A stretch of DNA of 50,459 bases, taken from assembly GCF_009749525.1 (NCBI RefSeq), contig NZ_WOAC01000031.1, positions 1-50,459 of the forward strand. Direction: 5' to 3'. This document shows positions 23,285 through 32,062 of the stretch, piece by piece (positions within the stretch are counted from its first letter, which is position 1; each line of letters begins with the position of its first letter). The position numbers were made by a program, and so were the translations under genes. The stretch is from Mesorhizobium xinjiangense (GTDB taxonomy: Bacteria > Pseudomonadota > Alphaproteobacteria > Rhizobiales > Rhizobiaceae). Below the pieces are notes generated by a model that saw only the letters and a list, made by a program, of their open reading frames with translations, had not been told where the DNA came from and searched no databases.

Positions 23285-24448
23285 ATGACCAAGCATGAAA
23301 AGATTGCCGAGCTCGAAGTCGGTTACGACGTCCCCGCCGCCATCGGAATGGACGAGAGCGAGATCCAGACGCCCTGCCTGATCCTCGATCTCGACGCGCT
23401 GGAACGCAACGTCAAGAAGATGGGCGACTATGCCAGGGCGCATGGCATGCGCCACCGGGCCCATGGCAAGATGCACAAATCCGTCGACGTCATGAAGCTG
23501 CAGGAGCGGCTCGGCGGCGCCATCGGCGTGTGCTGCCAGAAGGTCTCGGAGGCGGAAGTCTTCGCCCGCGGCGGCATCAAGGACATTCTCGTTTCCAACC
23601 AGGTGCGCGATCCGGCCAAGATCGACCGCCTTGCCCGTCTGCCGAAATACGGCGCGCGCATAATCGTCTGCGTCGACGACATCGACAATGTCGCCGACCT
23701 GTCGGCGGCGGCCGGCAAGCACGGCACGACCATCGAATGCTTCGTCGAGATCGACTGCGGGGCCGGGCGCTGCGGCGTCACGACCAAGGAGGACGTGGTG
23801 GCCATCGCCAAGGCGATCGACGCCGCGCCGGGCCTGAAATTCACCGGCATCCAGGCCTATCAGGGCGCCATGCAGCACATGGACTCCTACGAGGATCGCA
23901 AGGCAAAGCTGGATGCTGCGATCGCCCAGGTGAAGGAGGCGGTCGCGGCGCTCAAGGCCGAGGGGCTGGAATCCGAGCTGGTCTCCGGCGGCGGCACGGG
24001 CAGCTATTATTTCGAGAGCGGCTCGGGCGTCTACAACGAGCTGCAATGCGGTTCCTACGCCTTCATGGACGCCGATTACGGGCGCATCAGGGACAAGGAC
24101 GGCCGGCGCATCGACCAAGGCGAATGGGAGAACGCGCTGTTCCTCCTGACGAGCGTCATGAGCCACGCCAAGCCCGACAAGGCGATCTGCGACGCCGGGC
24201 TGAAGGCGCAGTCGGTGGATTCCGGCCTGCCCGTCGTCTTCGGCCGCGACGACGTGGAATACATCAAATGCTCGGATGAGCACGGTGTCATTTCCGATCC
24301 GAAGGGTGTCCTGAAGATCAACGAGAAGCTGCGCCTCGTGCCCGGCCATTGCGACCCGACCTGCAATGTGCACGACTGGTATGTCGGCGTGCGCGGCGGC
24401 AAGGTCGAGACGCTGTGGCCGGTCTCGGCGCGCGGCAAGGCGTATTGA
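23285..24448 (+). CDS. bhcC: beta-Hydroxyaspartate aldolase (BhcC)
   Basis: 387-aa fold-type III PLP enzyme of the DSD1/D-threonine aldolase family. Condenses glycine and glyoxylate to (2R,3S)-beta-hydroxyaspartate, the entry step of the cycle. The N-terminal TPCLILDLDALERNVKKM and PLP-lysine region RHRAHGKMHKS (Lys near 63) are typical, as are SGGGTGSYYFESGSGVYNEL and the C-terminal metal-binding VPGHCDPTCNVHDWY with His and Cys ligands for a divalent ion. Follows bhcB by 13 bp with a GGGGAGA site. Confidence 0.88.
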   Translation: MTKHEKIAELEVGYDVPAAIGMDESEIQTPCLILDLDALERNVKKMGDYARAHGMRHRAHGKMHKSVDVMKLQERLGGAIGVCCQKVSEAEVFARGGIKDILVSNQVRDPAKIDRLARLPKYGARIIVCVDDIDNVADLSAAAGKHGTTIECFVEIDCGAGRCGVTTKEDVVAIAKAIDAAPGLKFTGIQAYQGAMQHMDSYEDRKAKLDAAIAQVKEAVAALKAEGLESELVSGGGTGSYYFESGSGVYNELQCGSYAFMDADYGRIRDKDGRRIDQGEWENALFLLTSVMSHAKPDKAICDAGLKAQSVDSGLPVVFGRDDVEYIKCSDEHGVISDPKGVLKINEKLRLVPGHCDPTCNVHDWYVGVRGGKVETLWPVSARGKAY

Positions 24449-24459
24449 GGTCGGCCCGC

Positions 24460-25425
24460 ATGCTCATCGTGACCGAGGCGACCTGCCGCGAAATCATCGA
24501 CCGTTCCGCCGCATTCAAAGCCGTCGAGAGCGTCTTCGCCGCCATGGCGCGCGGCGATGCCTATAACTTCCCCGTCGTCCGCGAGGCGATCGGCCATGCC
24601 GATGCGCTCTACGGCTTCAAGTCGGGTTTCGACCGCTCGCAACTCGTGCTGGGACTGAAATCCGGCGGCTACTGGCCGGGCAACGAGAAGCGCGGCCTGA
24701 CCAACCACCAGTCGACCGTCTTCCTGTTCGACGCCGATACCGGACGGCCGAGCGCCATGGTGGGCGGCAATTATCTCACCGCCATGCGCACGGCGGCGGC
24801 GTCCGCCGTCTCGATCCGCCATCTGGCGCGCAAGGACGCCAGGGTGCTCGGCATTGTCGGGGCCGGCTTCCAGTCCGCCTTCCAGCTGCGCGCCGCGGTC
24901 GAGCAGCGTGGGTTCGAGAAAATCGTTGGCTGGAACCTGCACCCCGAGATGCTGGCCCGGCTGGAGGAGACGGCGGCCGATATCGGCCTGCCCTTCGAGG
25001 CGGTCGAGCTCGATCGCCTGGGCGCGGAGGCCGATGTCATCATCACCATCACGTCGAGCTTTGCCCCGACGCTGATGCGCGAACATGTGCGCCCCGGCAC
25101 GCATCTGGCCTGCATGGGCACCGACACCAAGGGCAAGCAGGAGGTTGATGCCGCGCTTGTCGCCGCCGCCACGCTGTTTACCGACGAGGTGGCGCAAGCC
25201 ATTTCGATCGGCGAGTCCCAGCATGCCTTTTCAGAAGGCCTGATCGGCGAGGACGCGGTGACACCGCTCGGCGCCGTCATCACGGGCGAGCATCCGGGCC
25301 GCACCTCCGATGACGAGATTACGCTGTTCGACGGCACCGGTGTCGGGCTGCAGGACCTCGCCGTGGCCGCTGCCGCGGTCGAGCTCGCCAGGCAAAAGGG
25401 CATGGCGGCGGAGGTTGAGGTGTAA
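24460..25425 (+). CDS. bhcD: Iminosuccinate reductase (BhcD)
   Basis: 321-aa member of the ornithine cyclodeaminase/mu-crystallin family. Reduces iminosuccinate to aspartate with a nicotinamide cofactor, closing the cycle. The Rossmann motif GIVGAGFQSAFQLRA lies near residue 130; TAMRTAAASAVSIRHLARKD precedes it, and FDGTGVGLQDLAVA is the usual C-terminal signature. ATG chosen, 12 bp after bhcC; an earlier in-frame start lies inside bhcC. Last gene of the operon; palindromic repeats follow. Confidence 0.87.
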   Translation: MLIVTEATCREIIDRSAAFKAVESVFAAMARGDAYNFPVVREAIGHADALYGFKSGFDRSQLVLGLKSGGYWPGNEKRGLTNHQSTVFLFDADTGRPSAMVGGNYLTAMRTAAASAVSIRHLARKDARVLGIVGAGFQSAFQLRAAVEQRGFEKIVGWNLHPEMLARLEETAADIGLPFEAVELDRLGAEADVIITITSSFAPTLMREHVRPGTHLACMGTDTKGKQEVDAALVAAATLFTDEVAQAISIGESQHAFSEGLIGEDAVTPLGAVITGEHPGRTSDDEITLFDGTGVGLQDLAVAAAAVELARQKGMAAEVEV

Positions 25426-25444
25426 GGCGTGGTTTCGCGTCCCG

Positions 25445-25475
25445 CCCTCGTGGTGCGACAGGCTCACCATGAGGG
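25445..25475. repeat. 31-nt palindromic repeat, GGT/ACC subtype
   Basis: Imperfect hairpin with arms CCCTCGTGGT and ACCATGAGGG, 20 bp after the bhcD stop. Its sequence matches the reverse complement of the element at 25601-25631 except that GG and CC are swapped between arms, so pairing is kept. A further half-element (GGCTCAGGATGAGGG) lies at about 25490. May act as a transcript end for bhcABCD. Confidence 0.75.
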
Positions 25476-25600
25476 CTCTGTTCTGTTGGGCTCAGGATGA
25501 GGGCTGAAGGGACGGCGTTGTGGCAGGCTGAGGGTGGAGGCGCGGCAGATATGTTGCCGGTTTCGAGACGCGGACACTGACACCAAACGCGGGCCTTCAT

Positions 25601-25631
25601 CCCTCATCCTGAGCTTGTCGAAGGACGAGGG
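25601..25631. repeat. 31-nt palindromic repeat, CCT/AGG subtype
   Basis: Imperfect hairpin with arms CCCTCATCCT and AGGACGAGGG around GAGCTTGTCGA. A widespread kind of intergenic palindrome in alphaproteobacteria, here the inverted partner of the element at 25445-25475. The space between the two (about 125 bp) has no gene. Confidence 0.8.
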
Positions 25632-25696
25632 TGAAGGTCGTATCCTCCCCGTATCACGGCTGGCGCGGAAGCATTCAGCGCGATAGTAATATTAGC

Positions 25697-27319
25697 ATGA
25701 TACGCAATCCGATCCTGCCCGGCTTCAATGCCGACCCTTCGATCTGCCGCGTCGGCGGCGACTATTACATCGCCACCTCGACCTTCGAGTGGTTTCCCGG
25801 CGTCCAGATCCATCACTCGGGCGATCTGGTGAACTGGCGGCTCGTCAAGCGGCCGCTGGAGCGCGCAAGCCAGCTCGACATGCGCGGCAATCCCGATTCG
25901 GGCGGTGTCTGGGCGCCATGCCTCTCCTATGCCGACGGGCTGTTCTGGCTGGTCTATACCGACGTCAAGCGGCTCGACGGCAATTTCAAGGACGCACACA
26001 ACTACATCGTCACCGCGCCGGCGATCGAGGGGCCGTGGTCCGACCCCGTCTATGTCAATTCGAGCGGTTTCGACCCGTCGCTGTTTCACGACGACGACGG
26101 GCGCAAATGGTTCCTCAACATGCAATGGAACCATGTCTCGACGGGCGTCGGCGGCAATCCGAAGCATCCCTCCTTCGACGGCATTCTGATGCAGGAATAC
26201 GACGCGGCCGAAGGCCGGCTGGTCGGGCCGGTCAGGAACATCTTCGCCGGCAGTCCGCACGGGCTCGTCGAGGGGCCGCATCTCTTCAAGCGCGGCGGCT
26301 GGTACTACCTGACGACGGCCGAGGGCGGGACGGGCTATGACCACGCCGTCACCATGGCGCGGGCGCGCCGGATCGACGGGCCATACGAGCTGCATCCAGA
26401 CATTCATCTCATCACCTCGAAGGACGCGCCCGACGCGGTCCTGCAGCGCGCCGGCCACGGCCAGATGGTGGAAACGCCGAACGGCGAGGTCTATCATACG
26501 CATCTGTGCTCGCGGCCGCTCCCCGGCCTGCGCCGCTCGCCGCTCGGCCGCGAAACGGCGATCCAGCGCTGCGTGTGGGGCGACGACGGCTGGCTGCGGC
26601 TGGCCCAGGGCGGCCATGTGCCGGCGGTCGAGGTCGAGGCGCCAAAGGGGGCGCCGGAGCCAACGGAGCGGGAAACCCGGCGCTACGATTTTTCCGGTCC
26701 CGACCTGCCGGCCGATTTCCAGTGGCTGCGCACGCCCTATCCCGAACGCATCTTCTCGCTCACCGACAATCCGGGCAGGTTGCGCCTCATCGGCCGGGAA
26801 TCGATCGGCAGCTGGTTCGAGCAGGCGCTGGTCGCGCGCCGCCAGGAAGATTTCGATTTCCGCGCCGAGACGGCGCTTGGCTTCGACCCCGACACCTACC
26901 AGCAGGCCGCCGGCCTGGTGCACTATTACAACCGCCACAAGTTTCATTTCCTGGCGGCGACCTTTCATCCCGGCAAGGGCCGGGTGCTGCGGATCATGTC
27001 GTGTCCCGGCGACTGGCCGGACGGACGGCTGACATTCCCGCTTTCCGAGCCGCTTTCGATCCCCGATCACGGCGCGGTGGCACTCGCGGCCGAGGTTCAC
27101 GGGGCCGAGCTGCAGTTCTTCTTCTCGCTCGAGGGCGATGAAGATTGGCAGAAGATCGGTCCGATGCTCGATGCCAGCATCGTCTCCGACGAGGCGGGCC
27201 GTGGCGAGCACGGCTCCTTCACCGGAGCCTTCGTCGGCATGGCGGCGTTCGATACCAGCGGCCGCGCGCGCGTCGCCGATTTTGATCATTTCGTCTACCG
27301 GCCGGGCTCCGGCCGCTGA
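25697..27319 (+). CDS. GH43 family beta-xylosidase/arabinofuranosidase
   Basis: 540-aa glycoside hydrolase of family 43, cytoplasmic (no signal peptide), splitting xylo-oligosaccharides or arabinosides. The five-bladed propeller covers residues 1-320: Asp13 in GFNADPSICR is the base, Asp in SSGFDPSLFHDDDGRKW tunes it, and Glu in HGLVEGPHLFKR is the acid. A C-terminal beta-sandwich from about 335 to 535 (RRYDFSGPDLPADFQWLRTP, LVHYYNRHKFHFL) is that of the long beta-xylosidases. ATG 25697 is chosen; the N-terminus NPILPGFNADPS matches the family start. No sugar transporter gene is adjacent; the transporter downstream is of another class. Confidence 0.9.
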   Translation: MIRNPILPGFNADPSICRVGGDYYIATSTFEWFPGVQIHHSGDLVNWRLVKRPLERASQLDMRGNPDSGGVWAPCLSYADGLFWLVYTDVKRLDGNFKDAHNYIVTAPAIEGPWSDPVYVNSSGFDPSLFHDDDGRKWFLNMQWNHVSTGVGGNPKHPSFDGILMQEYDAAEGRLVGPVRNIFAGSPHGLVEGPHLFKRGGWYYLTTAEGGTGYDHAVTMARARRIDGPYELHPDIHLITSKDAPDAVLQRAGHGQMVETPNGEVYHTHLCSRPLPGLRRSPLGRETAIQRCVWGDDGWLRLAQGGHVPAVEVEAPKGAPEPTERETRRYDFSGPDLPADFQWLRTPYPERIFSLTDNPGRLRLIGRESIGSWFEQALVARRQEDFDFRAETALGFDPDTYQQAAGLVHYYNRHKFHFLAATFHPGKGRVLRIMSCPGDWPDGRLTFPLSEPLSIPDHGAVALAAEVHGAELQFFFSLEGDEDWQKIGPMLDASIVSDEAGRGEHGSFTGAFVGMAAFDTSGRARVADFDHFVYRPGSGR

Positions 27320-27379
27320 CCTTCGCATCGCTGCGCGCACAGAAATTGTGCACTGCGCAATCGCTGTGCGCGAGGGTGA

Positions 27380-27408
27380 TTGACAGCCCCTGTTCGGTGT
27401 GATGCCAT
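27380..27408 (+). promoter_or_regulatory. Putative promoter of the ABC transporter operon
   Basis: A consensus -35 TTGACA at 27380-27385 is followed after 17 bp by TGCCAT, a weak -10. It lies 43 bp upstream of the substrate-binding protein ATG. The -10 is poor, so confidence is modest. Confidence 0.35.
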
Positions 27409-27450
27409 CCGTTCCGGGAGGCTCTTTCGAGCAAGCATTCGGAGTGGAAC

Positions 27451-28401
27451 ATGAAGATCGTATCGGGGTTGGGCGCGGCCGCAGCCGCACTCGTGCTGGC
27501 GGCTGGCGCCGCGCAGGCTGAAGGCACCGAGGTCGCCATTGGCATGAGCGGCTGGACCGGGTTTGCGCCGCTGACACTGGCCAAGGAGGCCGGTATCTTC
27601 GAAGAGAACGGGGTTGACGTCGAGGTCAAGAAGATCCCACAGAAGGACCGCCATCTCGCCATCGCTTCGGGCGACATCCAGTGCGCGGCGACGACGGTCG
27701 AAACCTTCATGATCTGGAACGCCAATGGCGTGCCGATCAAGCAGCTCTTCCAGCTCGACATGTCGCATGGCGCCGATGGCATGGCGGTGCGCAACGACGT
27801 CAATTCGATCACGGAGCTGAAGGGCAAGACCGTCGCTGCGTCTGCGCCGGGCACGTCGCCCTATTTCGTGCTTGCCTGGATGCTCAACGAGAACGGTCTT
27901 TCGCTCGACGACGTCACGATCGCCAATCTCGAGCCCTCTGCCGCAGCCCAGGCCTTCATCGCCGGCCAGAACGACGCGGCGATGACCTACGAACCCTACC
28001 TTTCCGCCGTGCGCGACAATCCCGACGCGGGCAAGATCATCGCCACGACGATCGATTATCCGGTCGTCATGGACACGTTCGGCTGCACACCGGAATTTAT
28101 CGCCAGCAATCCGGAGGCGGTGAAGGCGCTCGCCAAGGGCTATTATGATGCTCTGGCCATGATCGAGAACGACAAGGACAAGTCTTTCGAGATCATGGGC
28201 GCCGACGTCAAGCAGACCGGCGAGCAGTTCGGCAAGTCCGCCGGCTATCTGGAATGGCAGGATGCCGAGGCCAACAAGGCCTTCATGAATGGCGGCATCC
28301 AGGAGTTCTACGCCAAGGCAGGTCCGCTGCTCGAAAAGATCGGCGTCATCAAGTCGATCCCCGAGACGTCCGAGCTCATCGATACGAGCTGGATGGAATA
28401 G
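27451..28401 (+). CDS. ABC transporter substrate-binding protein, NitT/TauT (SsuA-like) type
   Basis: 316-aa periplasmic receptor. Signal peptide in residues 1-23 (GLGAAAAALVLAAGAAQAE). The mature protein shows the SsuA/NMT1 family features: the first lobe GWTGFAPLTLAKEAGIFEE, the ligand loop IASGDIQCAATTVET, LKGKTVAASAPGTSPYFVL, and AFIAGQNDAAMTYEPYLS. Ligands in this family include sulfonates, nitrate, pyrimidine precursors and some imidazoles; residues here do not fix one. Being followed by its permease and ATPase and then by hut genes makes a histidine-related or other nitrogenous ligand possible. A 113-bp repeat copy sits between it and the permease. Confidence 0.87.
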   Translation: MKIVSGLGAAAAALVLAAGAAQAEGTEVAIGMSGWTGFAPLTLAKEAGIFEENGVDVEVKKIPQKDRHLAIASGDIQCAATTVETFMIWNANGVPIKQLFQLDMSHGADGMAVRNDVNSITELKGKTVAASAPGTSPYFVLAWMLNENGLSLDDVTIANLEPSAAAQAFIAGQNDAAMTYEPYLSAVRDNPDAGKIIATTIDYPVVMDTFGCTPEFIASNPEAVKALAKGYYDALAMIENDKDKSFEIMGADVKQTGEQFGKSAGYLEWQDAEANKAFMNGGIQEFYAKAGPLLEKIGVIKSIPETSELIDTSWME

Positions 28402-28510
28402 CACCGCCGTTACGCTGCACCATGCGTGCCGGTGGCCGGAAATTGTCATTGACGTGATGAAATCCGGCCGCTGCCGGTGTCTTCCTCCGTGATGTTGCCT
28501 CGCTCCGCCT

Positions 28511-28625
28511 TGCGCGCATTCGCTTCAAACGGAAACGTTTGAAGCAAAGATATGCGCGCCAGATCAATATGCTGGAACATGTGACTTTGGCTCAAACGTC
28601 ACCGTTTGAGCGGGACATGTTCCAG
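28511..28625 (-). repeat. Double-hairpin dispersed repeat, copy B
   Basis: Inverted copy of the element at 18311-18423: GCTTCAAAC...GTTTGAAGC at 28521-28544, then GCTCAAACG...CGTTTGAGC at 28590-28611, with the outer GGAACATGT and ACATGTTCC arms conserved. It sits inside the transporter operon, between the binding protein and the permease, in a 305-bp gap that otherwise holds nothing. Confidence 0.9.
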
Positions 28626-28706
28626 CTCGGGGCGTTGACCCCGTTGTGGATGAATGCCAAAGCCACGCGGTCCCGCAAACCGAACGACCCTTGAGACCCC
28701 CGCCCT

Positions 28707-29519
28707 ATGGATCAGTCGTCCTCCTCTTCGTCCAGACCGGCCTATCTCCGGCCATTGCGCCCTGTGCCTGCGCCCATGCGCATCGGGCTCGGCATTCTCT
28801 TCTTCCTGATCTTTCTTGCCGTCTGGTCGCTGGTCACCTTCGGCGGCTTTGTCTCGCCCCTGTTCCTGGCAAGCCCGGTGCGAATGGTCGAGGAGGGCTG
28901 GAGCCTCTTGACCGAGTACGGTTTCAGCTACGACATCGCGATCACCATCTGGCGCGTCCTTGGCGGCTTCGTGCTGGCCGCCCTTGTCGCCGTGCCGCTG
29001 GGTATCGCCATGGGCGCCTGGAAGGCTGTGGAGGCCTTCTTCGAACCCTTCGTCTCCTTCGCCCGCTACCTGCCGGCCTCCGCCTTCATCCCGTTGTTGA
29101 TCCTTTGGGCGGGCATCGGCGAAACGCAGAAGCTGCTCGTCATCTTCATCGGCGCAGTGTTCCAGATCATCCTCATGGTGGCCGTCGCCGTCGGTCAGAC
29201 CCGGCGCGACCTCGTCGAGGCGGCCTATACGCTCGGCGCCGGCGACAACGGTGTCGTGCGGCGGGTGCTGATCCCCTCGGCAGCGCCGCAGATCGCCGAG
29301 ATCCTGCGTCTCGTCCTGGGCTGGGCGTGGACCTATGTCATCGTCGCCGAACTGATCGGCTCGTCCTCGGGCATCGGCCACATGATCGTCGACAGCCAGG
29401 CGCTCCTGAACACCGGCCAGATCATCTTCGGCATAATCGTCATCGGGCTGATCGGCCTGATCTCCGATTTCCTGTTCAAGGAGGCCAATCGTCGTCTCTT
29501 TCCGTGGAGCCTGGCATGA
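28707..29519 (+). CDS. ABC transporter permease, NitT/TauT (SsuC-like) type
   Basis: 270-aa inner-membrane permease with about six helices, the first being IGLGILFFLIFLAVWSLVTF. The EAA loop EAAYTLGAGDNGVVRRVLIP near residue 172 is the docking site for the ATPase. Family features include ARYLPASAFIPLLILWAGIGE. Its stop overlaps the ATPase start (ATGA). Partner of the binding protein at 27451. Confidence 0.9.
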   Translation: MDQSSSSSSRPAYLRPLRPVPAPMRIGLGILFFLIFLAVWSLVTFGGFVSPLFLASPVRMVEEGWSLLTEYGFSYDIAITIWRVLGGFVLAALVAVPLGIAMGAWKAVEAFFEPFVSFARYLPASAFIPLLILWAGIGETQKLLVIFIGAVFQIILMVAVAVGQTRRDLVEAAYTLGAGDNGVVRRVLIPSAAPQIAEILRLVLGWAWTYVIVAELIGSSSGIGHMIVDSQALLNTGQIIFGIIVIGLIGLISDFLFKEANRRLFPWSLA

Positions 29520-30292
29520 GCGCCGTCTCGATCGACAATGTGTCGCGAACCTTTCCCGGCGTGCACGGCGGTCAGCCCACACACGCACTCACGCCCGTTT
29601 CGGTCGAGGTCGGCGAAAACGATTTCGTGACCATTCTCGGGCCGTCGGGCTGCGGCAAGTCGACCCTCCTGCGCATCGTCGCCGGGCTCGACGAGCCGTC
29701 GGGCGGCAAGGTCGTCGTGCGCGGACGCCAGGTGACCGGGCCAGGTGCAGATCGCGGCATGGTCTTTCAGTCCTACACGCTGTTCCCCTGGCTGACGGTG
29801 GCCGAGAACATCGAATTCGGGCTGCGCGAAAAGGGCATGGCGAAATCCGAGCGCGAGGCGATCGTGGCCGACTATATCGGCAAGGTCGGGCTGAAGGGTT
29901 TTGAGCGGCACTGGCCGAAGCAGCTCTCGGGCGGCATGCAGCAACGCGTGGCGATCGCCCGCGCGCTCGCCAACGATCCGGCGATCCTGTTGCTCGACGA
30001 GCCCTTCGGCGCACTCGACAACCAGACGCGTGGCCTGATGCAGGAACTGCTCCTGGAAATATGGGAAGCCGACCAGAAGACCGTGCTCTTCGTCACCCAC
30101 GATATCGAGGAGGCGATCTTTCTCGGCAGCCGCTGCCTGGTGATGTCGGCGCGTCCGGGCCGCATCAAGGCCGACGTCAAGGTGCCGCTGCCGCACCCAC
30201 GCGACTACCGGATGAAGGCGGAGCCGGATTTCCTCGACCTCAAGATCCGGTTGACCGAGGAAATCCGCGAGGAGGCCAAGAAGGTGGCGTGA
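29516..30292 (+). CDS. ABC transporter ATP-binding protein, NitT/TauT (SsuB-like) type
   Basis: 258-aa ATPase of the transporter. Walker A GPSGCGKST near residue 43, Q-loop FQSYTLFPWLT, signature LSGGMQQRVAIARAL near 140, Walker B ILLLDEPFGALD, and the switch His in LFVTHDIEEA. The ATG overlaps the permease stop. A longer frame reading back through the permease gene is an artefact. Convergent with hutU, 10 bp apart. Confidence 0.92.
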   Translation: MSAVSIDNVSRTFPGVHGGQPTHALTPVSVEVGENDFVTILGPSGCGKSTLLRIVAGLDEPSGGKVVVRGRQVTGPGADRGMVFQSYTLFPWLTVAENIEFGLREKGMAKSEREAIVADYIGKVGLKGFERHWPKQLSGGMQQRVAIARALANDPAILLLDEPFGALDNQTRGLMQELLLEIWEADQKTVLFVTHDIEEAIFLGSRCLVMSARPGRIKADVKVPLPHPRDYRMKAEPDFLDLKIRLTEEIREEAKKVA

Positions 30293-30302
30293 CCTGCGCC
30301 CC

Positions 30303-31976
30303 TCAGTTTCCAAGAATTCCCGGAAGCCGCAGGCCCTTCTCGCGGGCGCAGGAAAGCGCCTCGTCATAGCCGGCATCGGCATGGCGCATGACGCCGGTCG
30401 CCGGGTCGTTCCACAAAACGCGCTCGAGACGTCGCGCCGCATCGTCCGTGCCGTCGGCGCAGACCACCATGCCCGCATGCTGTGAAAAACCCATGCCGAC
30501 CCCGCCGCCATGATGCAGCGATACCCAGGTGGCACCGGACGCGGTGTTCAAGAGCGCGTTGAGCAGCGGCCAGTCGGAGACGGCATCGGAGCCGTCCTTC
30601 ATGGCTTCCGTCTCGCGGTTGGGCGAGGCGACGGAGCCCGAATCCAGATGGTCGCGGCCGATGACCACCGGCGCTTTCAATTCGCCGCTCGCCACCATTT
30701 CGTTGAAGGCGAGGCCGAGGCGGTGCCGGTCGCCGAGCCCGACCCAGCAGATGCGCGCCGGCAGGCCCTGAAAGGCGATGCGCTCGCGCGCCATGTCGAG
30801 CCAGCGATGCAGGTGTTCATTGTCGGGCAGAAGCTCCTTCACTCGTCTGTCGGTGCGGTAGATGTCTTCCGGGTCGCCGGAAAGTGCGGCCCAGCGGAAG
30901 GGGCCGACGCCGCGGCAAAACAGCGGGCGGATATAGGCCGGCACGAAGCCGGGGAAGGCGAAGGCGTTGTCGAAACCTTCTTCCTTGGCCACCTGGCGGA
31001 TGTTGTTGCCGTAGTCGAGCGTCGGCACGCCGGCCTCCCAGAAGGCCACCATCGCCTCCACATGGTCGCGCATGGAGGCGCGGGACGCCTTCTCCACCGC
31101 CTTGGGATCGCTCTCGCGCTTGTCGCGCCATTCGGCAACCGTCCAGCCTTTCGGCAGATAGCCGTTGACCGGATCATGCGCCGAGGTCTGATCGGTGACC
31201 ATGTCGGGGCGCACGCCGCGCTTGAGCAACTGCGGCACGATCTCGGCGGCGTTGCCCAGAAGGCCGACCGACTTCGCCTCGCCGGCCTTCGTCCAGCGCT
31301 CGATCATCTCCAGCGCCTCGTCGAGCGAGGTGGCCTTTTCATCGACATAGCGGGTGCGAAGCCGAAAATCGATGCGGCTTTCATCGCATTCGACGGCAAG
31401 ACAGCAGGCGCCCGCCATGACCGCGGCCAGAGGCTGCGCGCCGCCCATGCCGCCGAGGCCGGCGGTCAGGATCCACCGGCCCTTCAGGTTCCCGTCATAG
31501 TGCTGGCGTCCGGCCTCGATGAAGGTCTCGTAGGTGCCCTGTACGATGCCCTGCGTGCCGATATAGATCCAGGACCCGGCCGTCATCTGGCCGTACATCA
31601 TCAGGCCCTTCTTATCGAGCTCGGAGAAATGATCCCAATTGGCCCAGTGCGGCACCAGGTTGGAATTGGCGATCAGCACGCGCGGTGCGTCCTTGTGCGT
31701 GCGGAAGACGCCGACCGGCTTGCCGGACTGGACGAGCAGCGTCTCGTCGTCCTCGAGGTCCTTGAGTGTCGCGGCGATGCGGTCGAAATCGTCCCAGGTG
31801 CGCGCGGCGCGGCCGATGCCGCCATAGACGACCAGTTCGTTGGGGTTTTCGGCCACCTCGGCGTCGAGATTGTTCATCAGCATGCGCAAGGGCGCCTCGG
31901 TCAGCCAGCTCTTGGCATTGAGCTCACTCCCGCGCGGCGCTTTCACCTCGCGGACGTTGTGGCGCGGATCGGTCAT
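30303..31976 (-). CDS. hutU: Urocanate hydratase
   Basis: 557-aa urocanase, converting urocanate to 4-imidazolone-5-propionate with tightly bound NAD acting as electrophile. Highly conserved stretches visible: [26 protein letters not shown]-like [25 protein letters not shown] (NAD-binding glycines), [14 protein letters not shown], and the C-terminal [19 protein letters not shown]. Full length. Third enzyme gene of a leftward hutI-hutH-(small frame)-hutU operon; convergent with the ABC transporter. Acts in the cytoplasm after histidase. Confidence 0.96.
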   Translation of the reverse strand: MTDPRHNVREVKAPRGSELNAKSWLTEAPLRMLMNNLDAEVAENPNELVVYGGIGRAARTWDDFDRIAATLKDLEDDETLLVQSGKPVGVFRTHKDAPRVLIANSNLVPHWANWDHFSELDKKGLMMYGQMTAGSWIYIGTQGIVQGTYETFIEAGRQHYDGNLKGRWILTAGLGGMGGAQPLAAVMAGACCLAVECDESRIDFRLRTRYVDEKATSLDEALEMIERWTKAGEAKSVGLLGNAAEIVPQLLKRGVRPDMVTDQTSAHDPVNGYLPKGWTVAEWRDKRESDPKAVEKASRASMRDHVEAMVAFWEAGVPTLDYGNNIRQVAKEEGFDNAFAFPGFVPAYIRPLFCRGVGPFRWAALSGDPEDIYRTDRRVKELLPDNEHLHRWLDMARERIAFQGLPARICWVGLGDRHRLGLAFNEMVASGELKAPVVIGRDHLDSGSVASPNRETEAMKDGSDAVSDWPLLNALLNTASGATWVSLHHGGGVGMGFSQHAGMVVCADGTDDAARRLERVLWNDPATGVMRHADAGYDEALSCAREKGLRLPGILGN

Positions 31977-31978
31977 GG

Positions 31979-32062
31979 TCAGTCTCCCTGTGCCGGCCGC
32001 AGCGTCTGGGCCGGGGTAACGATCATTTGCGGCAAATGCACCAGGCGGGCTGCGACCGGCAT
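31979..32062 (-). CDS. 27-codon frame coupled between hutH and hutU
   Basis: A short frame, [20 protein letters not shown] plus seven residues, whose ATG overlaps the hutH stop (TGATG) and whose stop is 2 bp before the hutU ATG. Its exact fit between the two genes suggests translational coupling across the gap, or a scar of a lost gene. No similarity to HutG or HutF is apparent. May be only a translated spacer. Confidence 0.3.
   Translation of the reverse strand: MPVAARLVHLPQMIVTPAQTLRPAQGD

Noticed and set aside
28646-30292. A 548-aa ATPase starting upstream of the permease
   Set aside because: The first half is the permease gene read in another frame; the ATPase begins at 29516.
27451-30292. 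HutXWV histidine transporter
   Set aside because: The receptor, permease and ATPase are of the NitT/TauT type, not the betaine/choline type of HutXWV.
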